Position numbers and translations under genes: made by a program. Shown one piece after another: positions 16,416 through 25,123 of a stretch of 64,000 nucleotides of DNA (the first letter of the stretch is position 1; every line of letters begins with the position of its first letter). The notes beneath the pieces are model-generated. The model was not told the DNA's origin, made no database searches, and saw nothing but the letters and a program-made list of their open reading frames with translations. The stretch comes from Deinococcus taeanensis. Its GTDB lineage: Bacteria; Deinococcota; Deinococci; Deinococcales; Deinococcaceae. The DNA is taken from NCBI RefSeq assembly GCF_020229735.1, contig NZ_CP083459.1, positions 186,001-250,000 of the forward strand, written 5' to 3'.

Positions 16416-17291
16416 ATGTCACCTCACCTCCACCCCGCCGACGAACGCGCCCTCAAACTCACCCAAGCCTTCCGCGACTACGACCTCGACACCATCGCCG
16501 CCACCCTCGGCGTCCACGCCCTCAGCCGCCCCCTCATCCAAGTCCACAGCAACCTCAGACAGGTCTTCATCCACGCCCAAGCCGACGACATCGACCTGCT
16601 CCAGCCCCCAGCGCACTTCCACACCTGGCTCCAACGCCCACTCGCCACCCCCAACCGCGGCCCCGGTCCCCTCAAAATCAACACCCTCACCGCCCGCGTC
16701 GTCACCCTCCGCGTCCTCTACGAGGCACTGATCACCGAAGGGGTGCTGACCACCAACCCCATGACCGGCTACCCCAACCCCGGCACCGAACACGCCAGCG
16801 ACCCCGTCCCAGAACGCGAAGACATCGAGCAGCTCCTCAAGACCGCGAAAGCCAGCACTCCTGAACTCTTCGCCGCCCTCACCCTCATCCACGAACACGC
16901 CTTCCAAGTCAGGGAACTCCTTGGGTTGAAATGGTCCCGGTACGAACCCAGTACCGGAGAGCTCCTCCGCGCCCGCACCGTGACAATCCTCTCCGAACCT
17001 GCCCAGCGCGCCCTCGAACCCCTCCTCAAAGAAGCCGGCGGGCCCCTCTACGCCACCGAAAATGCTCTCCCCATCTTCCCCATCACCCCCGAGGACCTCC
17101 GCACGCAACTCTGGAAAGCCTGCAAGGTCGCCGAGATCCCCCACATCCCCCTCAGCGCCCTGCGCCGCGCCAGCCTGCGCGACCACCCCGCCCGCATGAC
17201 AGGGAGCGGCTTCTCCAACGATCAGGCGTATAGGCGCGCCCTCCGACTCGCCGGCAAAGTCGTCGACAAGCACCGCAAGGACGAGCCCTAA
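16416..17291 (+). CDS. Tyrosine recombinase/integrase-like protein, 291 aa
   Basis: The N-terminal half is a SAM-like core-binding domain (HTWLQRPLATPNRGPGPLKI, VVTLRVLYEALITEGVLTTN). The catalytic domain opens with PVPEREDIEQLLKTA and carries the first Arg in HEHAFQVRELLGLKWSRY. The second motif, normally HxLR, reads SALRRASLRD, so the His is Ser; the likely nucleophile Tyr is in QAYRRALRLAG. The enzyme may be a diverged plasmid-resolution or integration recombinase or an inactive relative. Codons end overwhelmingly in C, more than in the neighbours, suggesting a different origin. Confidence 0.75.
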   Translation: MSPHLHPADERALKLTQAFRDYDLDTIAATLGVHALSRPLIQVHSNLRQVFIHAQADDIDLLQPPAHFHTWLQRPLATPNRGPGPLKINTLTARVVTLRVLYEALITEGVLTTNPMTGYPNPGTEHASDPVPEREDIEQLLKTAKASTPELFAALTLIHEHAFQVRELLGLKWSRYEPSTGELLRARTVTILSEPAQRALEPLLKEAGGPLYATENALPIFPITPEDLRTQLWKACKVAEIPHIPLSALRRASLRDHPARMTGSGFSNDQAYRRALRLAGKVVDKHRKDEP

Positions 17292-17315
17292 TGATCTGTC
17301 ATTTGGTCACCGCCC

Positions 17316-18110
17316 GTGCCTGATCTCGAACAGCAACTCCAGGCCGCCACGCAGCAGTGTGGGTGTGCGGATGAGGCCATCTGGACACTCGCTCAGGCCC
17401 AGGTGGGGCAGGTGCTGCTCATCCGCGCCGTGGCCAACGTCTTCAACCTGACACTCACAGACGCTCGGCAGGCCGTGAGGGACGCCGTGGCGCGCCAGGG
17501 CATCCCACCCCTGGAACTGAACCGGCCACAGGGGCCCAGCTGGCCGGACCGCGAAGCAGGCGTGCTGGCCACGCTGGCGCAAGGTCCACTGTTGGGACGA
17601 TGGCAGGACCAACCCTTGGCGGTCTATCAGGCGTGCTTCCTGCCCAGTTGGGACCTGCCCCTCATGATCACAGTGGAGCGGTCGGCCACACCGCTGCTCA
17701 CTGCCGTGGCCACGGAGCCCTTTTCCGGTCCGGATGCGCAGGGCCGGGTTCAGGTGCCCCGCTGGCCCGTCCCCGTTCGCGTCGACACGGAATTGATGTC
17801 CTGGTCCGTCCGGGCGAATCTGGCAGAGGAGGCCCTCCTGATCTTGCAGGAGACGGCCGCCGCCCTCGTGCCGGCCATCCGAGCCGAGCAGCTGGGCTAC
17901 GGCTTAGACGGCACCACGATCCTGGGGTCCATCACCACTGGGGGGCAGGTGACGCCGTTCCGCACCTGGAGCCCACAGGCCGAGCAGGAACCGGCGCATC
18001 ACGCCTTCCTGAGTGCGCTCATAGACGTAACACTCACCGGCGTGCCGCAGGGACAGGTCCATCAGGCCGTGCAGGCGATGGCCCGGGAGTTGATGGCCCA
18101 CAGCAGGTGA
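17316..18110 (+). CDS. Unknown protein, 264 aa
   Basis: GTG 17316 lies 24 bases after the recombinase stop, so the two may share a transcript. The N-terminus is helical (EQQLQAATQQCGCADEAIWT, LTDARQAVRDAVARQG), the middle is beta-rich (YQACFLPSWDLPLMITVERS), and the end is helical (QVHQAVQAMARELMAHSR). No signal peptide or membrane segment. I do not recognise the family. Confidence 0.65.
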   Translation: MPDLEQQLQAATQQCGCADEAIWTLAQAQVGQVLLIRAVANVFNLTLTDARQAVRDAVARQGIPPLELNRPQGPSWPDREAGVLATLAQGPLLGRWQDQPLAVYQACFLPSWDLPLMITVERSATPLLTAVATEPFSGPDAQGRVQVPRWPVPVRVDTELMSWSVRANLAEEALLILQETAAALVPAIRAEQLGYGLDGTTILGSITTGGQVTPFRTWSPQAEQEPAHHAFLSALIDVTLTGVPQGQVHQAVQAMARELMAHSR

Positions 18111-18122
18111 GACCATCCAGAC

Positions 18123-18749
18123 CTACCGCCGCAGCTCTCTGATGACTCCGGCCTGAATCTGGCTGGCCCACGTGCGGAATTCCTCGCTCATCGCGTACTC
18201 CGGCCGCATGAACCAGGTGTCGAAGTCCGCTGAGCGCGCCGGGAAACGTTCGTAATCCCAGGCGTGGTCCTCCGAATACACCACGCCGTCCGTCAGCTCC
18301 GCAAGCGCCGACGCCAGGCAGCCATACAGCACGTTCACCACGGCTGGCTGCCCCGCAGACCGCCGGAAATACCACCAGCGCCCACTTAACCTGGCGGCCT
18401 CAAATACAGCTGGGTCATTGAATTGCGTCCGGTTGAACGGGAGGCCGTGCGTCCCCGGTTCAACCTCCCACTCTGTCTCCAGCACCTTGCAATGGGCACT
18501 CGTGCCGCCCTCAATGCCCTCCACCGTGAAGCACATGGCATGGTCAACCGGCCAGGCGAACGGCGCATCCAGCACGAGCGGCTGTGGTGCGTCGCGACCG
18601 CGTGGCCACAACTCCACGCGAACCCGGGGCGCCGCATCAAGATCGATGCTGGCGAGGTACCGCCAGAGCTTCACGGCGCCCAGCGTCAGGACCTCCCGCG
18701 TGGTCGGCGGTTCCACATGTGCCGGGTAAACGTCGAAGGTCGTGGCCAT
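18123..18749 (-). CDS. Unknown protein, 208 aa, paralog of the gene at 22494
   Basis: It aligns along its length with the protein at 22494-23123: a P-x-TTREV-x-T block near residue 15, a THGLPF-R/L segment in the middle, and the near-identical LYGCLASALAELT stretch followed by H-x-W-D-x-ERFPAR and a W-(F/Y)-(M/L)-RP motif. The ribosome site GGGTGAGGTG abuts ATG 18749. It is cytoplasmic by appearance. Both paralogs have a DUF3006 gene or relic upstream in the direction of the same strand. Function unknown. Confidence 0.72.
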   Translation of the reverse strand: MATTFDVYPAHVEPPTTREVLTLGAVKLWRYLASIDLDAAPRVRVELWPRGRDAPQPLVLDAPFAWPVDHAMCFTVEGIEGGTSAHCKVLETEWEVEPGTHGLPFNRTQFNDPAVFEAARLSGRWWYFRRSAGQPAVVNVLYGCLASALAELTDGVVYSEDHAWDYERFPARSADFDTWFMRPEYAMSEEFRTWASQIQAGVIRELRR

Positions 18750-18895
18750 CACCTCACCCTGCCATGGATGAGGCAAGAGCGCACCGTGGTGGAGACCCGC
18801 GTCTATCCACGCCCTGCAGCAGGTCCCTGGTCATCTTCTGAGTGTCCTTGAGCATCATCACCTCCCGAACATCCGGGATAACCGCACAGCCTGAC

Positions 18896-19195
18896 CTACG
18901 CGCCGGGCCGACGCACGATCCGGCGCAGCCGGTAGGTTGGCCGGTACTCGCTTTCCTGACCAGGCGGCACGGGGACCCGGCCGGTTAGGCGATGCGCCGC
19001 GAAGATGGGCGACGGACGCTGAAGCAGGCGGTTTAACTGAGCCCACCCCCGGTCATCTGATTTTTTTGGCACGCGCCACCGGGTGCCGAGAACCACCATC
19101 GGTCGCCCGCACGCCGGGCAGTGCGCGCCGTCGGCACGGCTGACCAGGCGGTGCGCCACACACACGGAGGTTCGGTGATAGGTCGATCGGGACAT
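18896..19195 (-). CDS. Small zinc-finger-like protein, 99 aa
   Basis: It reads MSRSTYHRTSVCVAHRLVSR, then a CPACGRPM knuckle, with an earlier Cys-x-x-x-His (CVAH) that could complete a metal site. The rest is Arg-rich (YRPTYRLRRIVRRPGA). No known family. The start ATG 19195 lacks a strong ribosome site. Its codon bias is that of a real gene. Confidence 0.55.
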   Translation of the reverse strand: MSRSTYHRTSVCVAHRLVSRADGAHCPACGRPMVVLGTRWRVPKKSDDRGWAQLNRLLQRPSPIFAAHRLTGRVPVPPGQESEYRPTYRLRRIVRRPGA

Positions 19196-19336
19196 GCCTC
19201 AGTCTCCGTAGGCCGGGCCCGCCCCGCATCCGTCATCCGGTCCGGCGCGACAGGTCATTTGGCCCAGGGGGGCGGTCCGCTCCGCACCTGAGGACGCGAC
19301 GCCGTTCACCAGGTCAGCGAGACGTAAGGACGTGCC

Positions 19337-20359
19337 TCACTCGCAGGCCACCCCGTCGCCATCCCGGTCGAGTTTCGGCGCGTAGCCGGGCTGACCGCGC
19401 AGGAGCGGCGCCTTCCCGGCCGCGCGCACCGCCGCGCAGTTCGCATAAGAGACAGGGGCGGGCGCCGCCGGCACCGGCACGGGTGCCGGGCGCGGCGGGG
19501 CGGTGCGAGGCGCAGTCGCCGTCCCCTTAACGCCGGTGCCGTTCTGGGTGGTGATGGCGAACTGCCCGGACTTCTGCACCGTCACCGTCACCGTGCCGTT
19601 CAGGTCCGTGCGGTAGATGGCCGCCCCCACCTTCTTGTACAGCGCGAGCGCCTCCGCGGTCGGATGGCCATAATTGTTCGGTCCCACCCCGATCACGACG
19701 TTCTTCGGCCGCACCGCCGCCAGCCAGCGGGCGGAGTCCCCGTTCTTCGCCCCGTGATGAATGCTCTTGTAGACATCGGTAGGGCCCAGGAGGGACGCGG
19801 GCAGGGTCTTGAGCCAGGCTGTGGTTTCAGGCGTCTCGCTGTCCCCCGTCATCAGCGCGCGGAAGGACCCGTACTACACGAGCAGGCCGATGCTGTTCGT
19901 GTTCTGGTCTTTCATCCCAGGGGGCGGCGGGATCACGGTGAGTTTCACGCTGCCCAGGTTGATCACCTGCGCTTTGGCCAGGAGACCCTGCGTGCCAGCC
20001 GCACTGGCCGCCGCCACGAGTTTCTTCCAGATCTGCGTGGTGGGCGCGAGCCCGTTGTTCAGGAAGAACTTCGGCTTGAACAGCTGCACCGCGGGCACCA
20101 AACCCGTGATGTGATCCGCGTCCCCATGACTGGCCGCGACCAGATCAAGGCTCTTCACGTTGTACTGGCCCAGCAGCTCGCGCACCCGGGCTTCACTGCG
20201 CCCACCGTCATACAGGACGCTCTTGCCTTCCGGACTGGTGATCAGCACCGCGTCGCCCTGACCCACATCGAGGAAGCGGATGGTCAGGACACCCAAGGGG
20301 GCCGCCTGCGCCCCCGCCAGACCCGCGCTCAACACCAGGACCACCAGCAGACGCCTCAC
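19337..20359 (-). pseudogene. ComEC-like metallo-hydrolase with Excalibur tail, split by an in-frame TAG
   Basis: Read from 20359 the gene has a signal peptide (MRRLLVVLVLSAGLAGAQA), the metallo-beta-lactamase start TIRFLDVGQGDAVLI, and the metal motif ASHGDADHITG. At 19874-19876 a TAG interrupts NSIGLLV and YGSFRALMTGD, which are continuous in this family, and the same frame goes on through SIHHGAKNGD to a Ser/Pro/Ala linker and an Excalibur-type calcium motif (DRDGDGVACE). Only one base separates it from an intact 340-codon gene. The start overlaps the upstream DUF3006 gene by 4 bases. An internal ATG could make the C-terminal half alone. Confidence 0.85.
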
Positions 20360-20643
20360 AGGTCGATCTCCCCGGTCGGAGCGCCCTCATTCAGGGCGGT
20401 GAGAGCCTGCCGGGCACTCGCCTTGCGGCGCCGCGTTTCCCCGCGATCCACGCGCACGTGCCGCTCACCGCCCCGCAGGCGGACTTCAAGCACGTCGCCT
20501 TCTTTCACCCCGACGGGCAGCTCTTCGAGTCGCCAGTCCGCCAGGGTGCCGTCCGCGAGTTCCACCCGCGCGAAGGCCCCCTCGATACCGTCGATGGTGA
20601 CGTGAGTGAACTGGGGCGCCGCTTCTCCTGGAGCACTGGGCAT
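20356..20643 (-). CDS. DUF3006 domain protein, 95 aa
   Basis: The protein has the DUF3006 core: THVTIDGIEGAFARVELADG followed by WRLEELPVGVKEGDVLEVRL, then a basic tail (GETRRRKASARQ). Such proteins are small and commonly precede ComEC-like secreted metallo-hydrolases; here the stop overlaps that gene's start (ATGA), so they were one translational unit. A decayed second copy of its first 24 codons is at 23353-23424. Confidence 0.82.
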   Translation of the reverse strand: MPSAPGEAAPQFTHVTIDGIEGAFARVELADGTLADWRLEELPVGVKEGDVLEVRLRGGERHVRVDRGETRRRKASARQALTALNEGAPTGEIDL

Positions 20644-20775
20644 CCCTCACGGTACCGCCTGCGGCGGCCGCACGTCTCCACGCCTGCCCGGCTCAATCGC
20701 CGAAGAAGATGCGGATCCCGCTGATCCCGCTGGCCCGGCCGGGTGCACCCTCAGGCCTTGTTCGAGGGGCCGTCC

Positions 20776-20812
20776 AGGCAGGGGCAGGGGCGTCTGGTAC
20801 CCGCCCCTGCCT
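20776..20812 (-). terminator. Hairpin downstream of the lipoprotein gene
   Basis: AGGCAGGGGC (20776-20785) pairs with 20803-20812 over a 17-base loop. It follows the stop of the minus-strand gene ending at 20821. There is no T-tract, so terminator function is uncertain. Confidence 0.4.
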
Positions 20813-20820
20813 TGTCCAGG

Positions 20821-21810
20821 TCAGTGGGTGTACTGGGAGAGGTTCCCGAGGTTCACCTTGTTCACTGTGGTCCCTTCAAACAGGGCCTTGCGCATGGTGG
20901 TGCTGCCCAGGAAGTCGTTGCTGTCGTCGATCTTGATGCCGAAGCCGTACCCGTCGACTGAGATTTCGAAGTCGAGGTTGGTGCCATCTTTCTCGTACCA
21001 GTAGAAGCGGACGTCACTATCAGTGCAGCCGAACACCTGGATGGCGTCCAGGTAATCGCCGGGCTCGGTGATCATGGTGAGCTGGCCGTGCCAGCCGATG
21101 CCGGAGCCCTTGACCGCCACCCAGATTTCCGCTTTGCCTTTCGTCCAGGGTTCCATGTCGTTGTATAGGTCGACGCGCACAAGCTTGACCTGGTAGCAGC
21201 CCTGCGCGGCCAGCGTGGCCGCCGGGACAGGCGCGGACTGCACGACCTGGCCGCTGGCATCCACGCGCTCATTGACACCCACCACCACGACCGGCCGGTC
21301 TGGAGCGGTCCGGCCGTCGAGCACATGGGCGTTCCCCTGAGCGTCGTAGGCGGTCACTGCAGCGAACTCGTCTCCGCCTTCCTGAGCGACGGCCACCCAG
21401 GGCACCGTGCGGGCGGGGTCCCAGGCGGCGCCCCGGACCGCGACCTGAAGGTTGGGGACGCGGGCCGTGAGGTCATGCAGACTCTGGGCGCCGATGCCGC
21501 CACTCAGGGCCTGCGCGAAGGACTGGGTGCCGGCCGCCATGGGGGCCAGGGTGCTGTAGAGGGCTTCCGTGTCGCCGTCGAACTGCCGGGCGGTTTGCTG
21601 TGCGATGAGGGTGCGGACGCCCGGGTCCGTCATGGAACGCGCGAGCTGCTGAGCGAACGTGCGCAGCGCCTCGTTGGTCCGGCTCTGAGCGGGTGACAGC
21701 GCGGGCTGGGTGGCGCTGAGCGCTGGGGTCGGCTGGGTGGGGGTCTGACTGCAGGCGGCGAGCAGGAGGCTGAGGGAGAGGGACATGGGAAGAAGTCGGG
21801 GCAGCGTCAT
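20821..21810 (-). CDS. Lipoprotein, possibly DUF3103 type, 329 aa
   Basis: The start MTLPRLLPMSLSLSLLLAAC is a lipoprotein signal with the Cys of LAAC as the lipid site, followed by a Thr/Pro/Gln-rich linker. The body has a helical section (RTFAQQLARSMTDPGVRTLI) and a beta-rich C-terminus with Trp and Tyr clusters (KGKAEIWVAVKGSG, VRFYWYEKDGTN, IDDSNDFLG). From memory it resembles DUF3103 secreted proteins, but I cannot confirm it. It would be anchored on the outer side of the cell membrane. Confidence 0.75.
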   Translation of the reverse strand: MTLPRLLPMSLSLSLLLAACSQTPTQPTPALSATQPALSPAQSRTNEALRTFAQQLARSMTDPGVRTLIAQQTARQFDGDTEALYSTLAPMAAGTQSFAQALSGGIGAQSLHDLTARVPNLQVAVRGAAWDPARTVPWVAVAQEGGDEFAAVTAYDAQGNAHVLDGRTAPDRPVVVVGVNERVDASGQVVQSAPVPAATLAAQGCYQVKLVRVDLYNDMEPWTKGKAEIWVAVKGSGIGWHGQLTMITEPGDYLDAIQVFGCTDSDVRFYWYEKDGTNLDFEISVDGYGFGIKIDDSNDFLGSTTMRKALFEGTTVNKVNLGNLSQYTH

Positions 21811-21993
21811 GGGACCCCCTGGGGTGAACCCCCGAGTGCAGGATGAAGAGAAGTTGGGCCGACGGGGGCAGCGTACCGGCTAAATGGTCGCGATGTGTGC
21901 GCACATCGGCTCCTATGAAGAGTGCATGAACGTTTGCGTGTTGGGCGGTCTGAAAACGGCAGGCTCGGAAGGAGTCCGGTCCTCAAAAACGGG

Positions 21994-22311
21994 TCACGCT
22001 TGAAACACCGGAGGAATCAGGTTCAGGCGGGCGTCCGCTTCTAGGGTCGGCAGAACGTCGAAATTTTTCATAAGGCGTGTTGAAGGTGTTTTTGCAGACT
22101 GGCTCAGGCGATCCGGCGCCGTCCAACCCCACCTGAAGACGTCAAATGACGGAAATGAACTCAAGAATTCCTGGCCCTGCACGCCCGAATCTCGAACGTC
22201 CACCGTCACGCGCGGACCACCATTCCTGCCGCCCTTAGACAACGTCATCTGTCCGTAACCCTCCTGCGAGACCCCGGTCTCACCGAAGTTCAGTTGCCAG
22301 ATCCGACTCAA
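21994..22311 (-). CDS. Unknown protein, 105 aa
   Basis: A TTG at 22311 opens LSRIWQLNFGETGVSQEGYG and a short beta-rich body (GPRVTVDVRDSGVQGQEFL). Codon bias is weaker than in neighbouring genes. It may be a fragment; no family recognised. Confidence 0.4.
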   Translation of the reverse strand: MSRIWQLNFGETGVSQEGYGQMTLSKGGRNGGPRVTVDVRDSGVQGQEFLSSFPSFDVFRWGWTAPDRLSQSAKTPSTRLMKNFDVLPTLEADARLNLIPPVFQA

Positions 22312-22493
22312 GTACGGTCAGGTCATCGGTCGGAAACCGCTGACCGGTGGTGTCCTCAATGCAGCGCAGCTGCGCCGAACTGGCGAGCGCCCGGCCACTG
22401 CCCCATGCCCAGATGGTCATCGCCCGCAGGATAGGGAGCGCCGCGACGGCGGCACAGGCACGGCTGTCACGGGTGTCCGGTCACGCGTCAGGG

Positions 22494-23123
22494 TCAGTCC
22501 TGGCCCTGGAAGGCCGCGCGCAGGTCGCGCTGCGTTTCCAGGGCCCTCGTTCGGAGGAACGCCTGTTGCGTCTGGTCCGGGCGCAGGTACCACTGGTCGA
22601 ACGCGGCGGGTCGCGCGGGGAAGCGCTCGTGGTCCCAGACGTGGTCGGTCGTGAACAGTACCCCGGACGTGAGTTCCGCGAGGGCCGACGCCAGGCAGCC
22701 GTACACCAGCCGGGCGAGGGGGGGTTGCGGCGCGACGTACTGGATGCGCCAGTACCGGCCACGGACCCGGGCCTGTTCAACCACGGCGGGGTCGTCGATG
22801 CGCGCCAGCGTGAACGGCAGGCCATGCGTCGCGGGATCCTCACCCCACTCGGGGTTCATGGTGCCGCAGGACGCGATGATCCTGCTCTCGTCCGCCTCGG
22901 CGTCCCACCATTGGTAGTGGTACTCGTCCCACTCGAACAGGGCGTCCAGGTCCGCCGCCCACGGTTGACGGTCCGGGATCGAGAGCATCTGCACCCGCAG
23001 GTCCGGGCGCGCGTGGATGCCGAGGCTGTCCAAGTGCGCCCACAGTTTCGAGCTGGTGCGCGTGTGCACCTCACGGGTGGTGGGCGTCCGGGGGGCCCCG
23101 GGGTAGACGGAGAGTGAGCTCAT
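22494..23123 (-). CDS. Unknown protein, 209 aa, paralog of the gene at 18123
   Basis: It shares with the 18123-18749 protein the TPTTREVHT segment, THGLPF, and YGCLASALAELTSGVLF followed by HVWDHERFPARPAAFDQWYL. The N-terminus MSSLSVYPGAP matches the paralog's DVYPAHVEP. It has more Trp and Tyr in the middle (EWDEYHYQWWDAEADES). Divergence is large, so the duplication is old. ATG 23123 has a weak upstream ribosome site. Function unknown. Confidence 0.72.
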   Translation of the reverse strand: MSSLSVYPGAPRTPTTREVHTRTSSKLWAHLDSLGIHARPDLRVQMLSIPDRQPWAADLDALFEWDEYHYQWWDAEADESRIIASCGTMNPEWGEDPATHGLPFTLARIDDPAVVEQARVRGRYWRIQYVAPQPPLARLVYGCLASALAELTSGVLFTTDHVWDHERFPARPAAFDQWYLRPDQTQQAFLRTRALETQRDLRAAFQGQD

Positions 23124-23352
23124 ACCACTTCACCATGCCAGACGGTGCCCCCGGACCGTGCCGCACCTGGGCGACTTATGCGACTGACCTGCTTGAGTCA
23201 CGCCCGGGTATGGAGGCTGATGGTCATCCTGTGGTGGGAGGCTTCAGGAATACCCTGGCCTGAAGGGCTGCTGCCCGCTTCGATCTGTGGCCCCCGCGCG
23301 AGCCGGGTGGCTGGTCCGTGGCACTGAAGCTGCCCCAAGGCGCGGTCGTCCG

Positions 23353-23424
23353 GGGCATCCTGGCAGCGCCGTCGATGGTGATGTGAGAGGACTGGAGCGC
23401 CGCTTCTCCTGGAGTACTGGACAT
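23353..23424 (-). pseudogene. DUF3006 gene relic
   Basis: The minus frame reads MSSTPGEAALQSSHITIDGA, aligning with the start of the intact DUF3006 protein at 20643 (MPSAPGEAAPQFTHVTIDGI). At DNA level the similarity extends about 50 bases upstream of the start, including CGCCGCTTCTCCTGGAG. Downstream of about 24 codons the similarity stops. The ComEC-like partner is absent here. Confidence 0.75.
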
Positions 23425-23579
23425 ACGCCTCGCTACCACCTCCAGCGCCCGCACGTCGCCAGGGCGAGGACGAGGGCTGCCTTGACGCGTGTGGGCCCCA
23501 GGATCCGCTCAGGAATGACGATTGAGAGACAGGTCTGCAAGAACTTCGGCAGGCAGCCCACCCGCAGGGTTCTGTTGGA

Positions 23580-23789
23580 CTACAACCACGCGGCGCTGTG
23601 TTGGGCACCGCTCTCCTCAGCCAGGTTCCCTTCGAGACAGGCCAGGCAGCAATCGAGCAGCAGGAGCGGCACGTACTGCTCGCACGATGGGCACCATTCC
23701 TGCTCCTCCCATTCCACGGTCGGCCGCACCTCGAGAGGGGTCAGAAGCAGAAGGGGATCGGTGATCAGATCGCGCAGCAGCTGGGACAC
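23580..23789 (-). CDS. Small Cys-rich protein, 69 aa
   Basis: GTG 23789 gives VSQLLRDLITDPLLLLTPLE, then two Cys pairs in WCPSCEQYV and CCLACLEG about 12 residues apart, a plausible structural zinc site. It ends SGAQHSAAWL. No family recognised and no clear ribosome site. GC bias supports coding. Confidence 0.4.
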   Translation of the reverse strand: MSQLLRDLITDPLLLLTPLEVRPTVEWEEQEWCPSCEQYVPLLLLDCCLACLEGNLAEESGAQHSAAWL

Positions 23790-23996
23790 GGGGGGCTCCT
23801 GCCCTAGGATTGCCGTGCTGGACGCCTGAACGCAAGTTCGCCCGCGCGATTCCAGGCCTCCGGTCTAGACAAGTCCGTGACGGAACGAGGGCGCCAGCCG
23901 CACAGGCAGCGCAGCCGGCACACCACAGAACTGAACTCGAAGATAAAGAGCGTCTCAAGATGGCCGGTCATCCCCGGAAAACCACTCGCCCGTCGA

Positions 23997-24002
23997 TACG
24001 AT
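23997..24002 (+). promoter_or_regulatory. -10 box of a leaderless promoter
   Basis: TACGAT ends 6 bases before the ATG at 24009. Confidence 0.55.
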
Positions 24003-24008
24003 TTTTGT

Positions 24009-24668
24009 ATGTGCGTCTACCACGACCTGCTCAGCGAGCACGCCGGACCCTCCCTCCTGCGTCAGGACCACCTGGCCAGCCTCCTCGGCGAGCACACCTG
24101 GGACGCCGACCTGAACCGCGGCCTCCTGCACATCAGCACCAGTCACCGACCGTACGCGGCGCAACTGCTCGGGACGGAGCTGGAGCGGGACGCCTCCTGG
24201 CGCTGGGGCTGGGCCAACACCGGCAGCGGCCTGAGTGACGAGGTCCTCAAAGACAGCCGCCAGGTTCTCGCGTACGGGATCGAGCACGGCGTCTCCGTCC
24301 TGACCACCCCCACCCTCAATACCCGCAAGACCAGCGGCATTGAACTGGCCATGATCGCCCGTGGCATCACTGGCGCCGGCGCGTACTTCAAGGGCGACTT
24401 CCCCGGGGGAGCCGCCTACTTCCTCCTGCACGACGTCCCTGAAGCCCCGCCCCTGACCGCCCAGCACAGCGTCCACCTGATCACCACCCTGGTCCGGCGC
24501 TTCGAACTCAACCACCCGAACACCATCCGCGCGCTGTTCACCGCCCAGAACTGCCCGATCAGCATCCAGGGCGCCACGTGGATGGTGCAGGTGGGCAGCG
24601 AGACCGTCCGGCTCATATTCGACGAGCATCACCGCCTCACTTCAGTCGCCACACCTGCCCTCGCTTGA
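24009..24668 (+). CDS. DUF6882-like protein, 219 aa
   Basis: ATG 24009 is chosen by the leaderless -10 box at 23997. The core AAQLLGTELERDASWRWGWA followed by NTGSGLSDEVL resembles the LGxE...W-x-W-x-WAN signature I associate with DUF6882, a family of uncharacterised cytoplasmic proteins. Later segments (ELAMIARGITGAGAYFKGDF) are also family-like. Length near 220 fits. No catalytic residues can be named. Confidence 0.65.
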   Translation: MCVYHDLLSEHAGPSLLRQDHLASLLGEHTWDADLNRGLLHISTSHRPYAAQLLGTELERDASWRWGWANTGSGLSDEVLKDSRQVLAYGIEHGVSVLTTPTLNTRKTSGIELAMIARGITGAGAYFKGDFPGGAAYFLLHDVPEAPPLTAQHSVHLITTLVRRFELNHPNTIRALFTAQNCPISIQGATWMVQVGSETVRLIFDEHHRLTSVATPALA

Positions 24669-24801
24669 ATCCCGCAAAGGTGTCGCGGTGCCGCCAGAAG
24701 CGTCCCGTGCACCGTGATGAACCACAGCCGCGCCCTGTTCAACGCACGCACCTCCCGCCACCAGTCCCCCCGCCCTCACCCCAATCCCGCAAAGGTATCG
24801 C
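24668..24801 (+). repeat. 19-base direct repeat pair
   Basis: AATCCCGCAAAGGTGTCGC at 24668-24686 recurs at 24783-24801 with one change. The 96 bases between have no gene. The first copy overlaps the stop of the upstream gene and the second lies just before the ribosome site of the next. Confidence 0.6.
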
Positions 24802-24817
24802 TACTCCAGGAGCCCCC

Positions 24818-25096
24818 ATGTACCCGACCGGCATGACCCTCGGCGAACGCCTGCACTACATCGATCCCGAAACACACACCGAGCACTTCGCCGTCCTGAT
24901 CGGCCCGGCCGACGGCAAAGGGCAGCTGCACCTGAACGTCCATTACCCCGGCAAGCTCGAAGCCCGCCGCGCCGCGCTCTCCAAACAGGTCACCGGCGGC
25001 ACCTGTCACCCGGTCGACTTCACCCACGCGGTCCTCACCCCCAAAGCACCCAGCCTCTTCAAGCAGGTCCGTAAGTTCATCGACGAGCAGCGGTGA
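24818..25096 (+). CDS. Unknown protein, 92 aa
   Basis: CCAGGAG at 24806-24812 sits 5 bases before ATG 24818, a good ribosome site. The protein reads MYPTGMTLGERLHYIDPETH and has a basic helical C-terminus (PSLFKQVRKFIDEQR). It precedes the gene at 25124 by 27 bases in the same direction, so they may be co-transcribed. No family recognised. Confidence 0.65.
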   Translation: MYPTGMTLGERLHYIDPETHTEHFAVLIGPADGKGQLHLNVHYPGKLEARRAALSKQVTGGTCHPVDFTHAVLTPKAPSLFKQVRKFIDEQR

Positions 25097-25123
25097 CGCG
25101 GGCCGAGGCGCCAGGAGGACCGG

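Noticed and set aside
16419..17273. 284-codon minus-strand frame opposite the recombinase
   Set aside because: Gly/Glu-rich translation without motifs; mirrors the C-ending codons of the plus-strand recombinase, which has recognisable catalytic segments.
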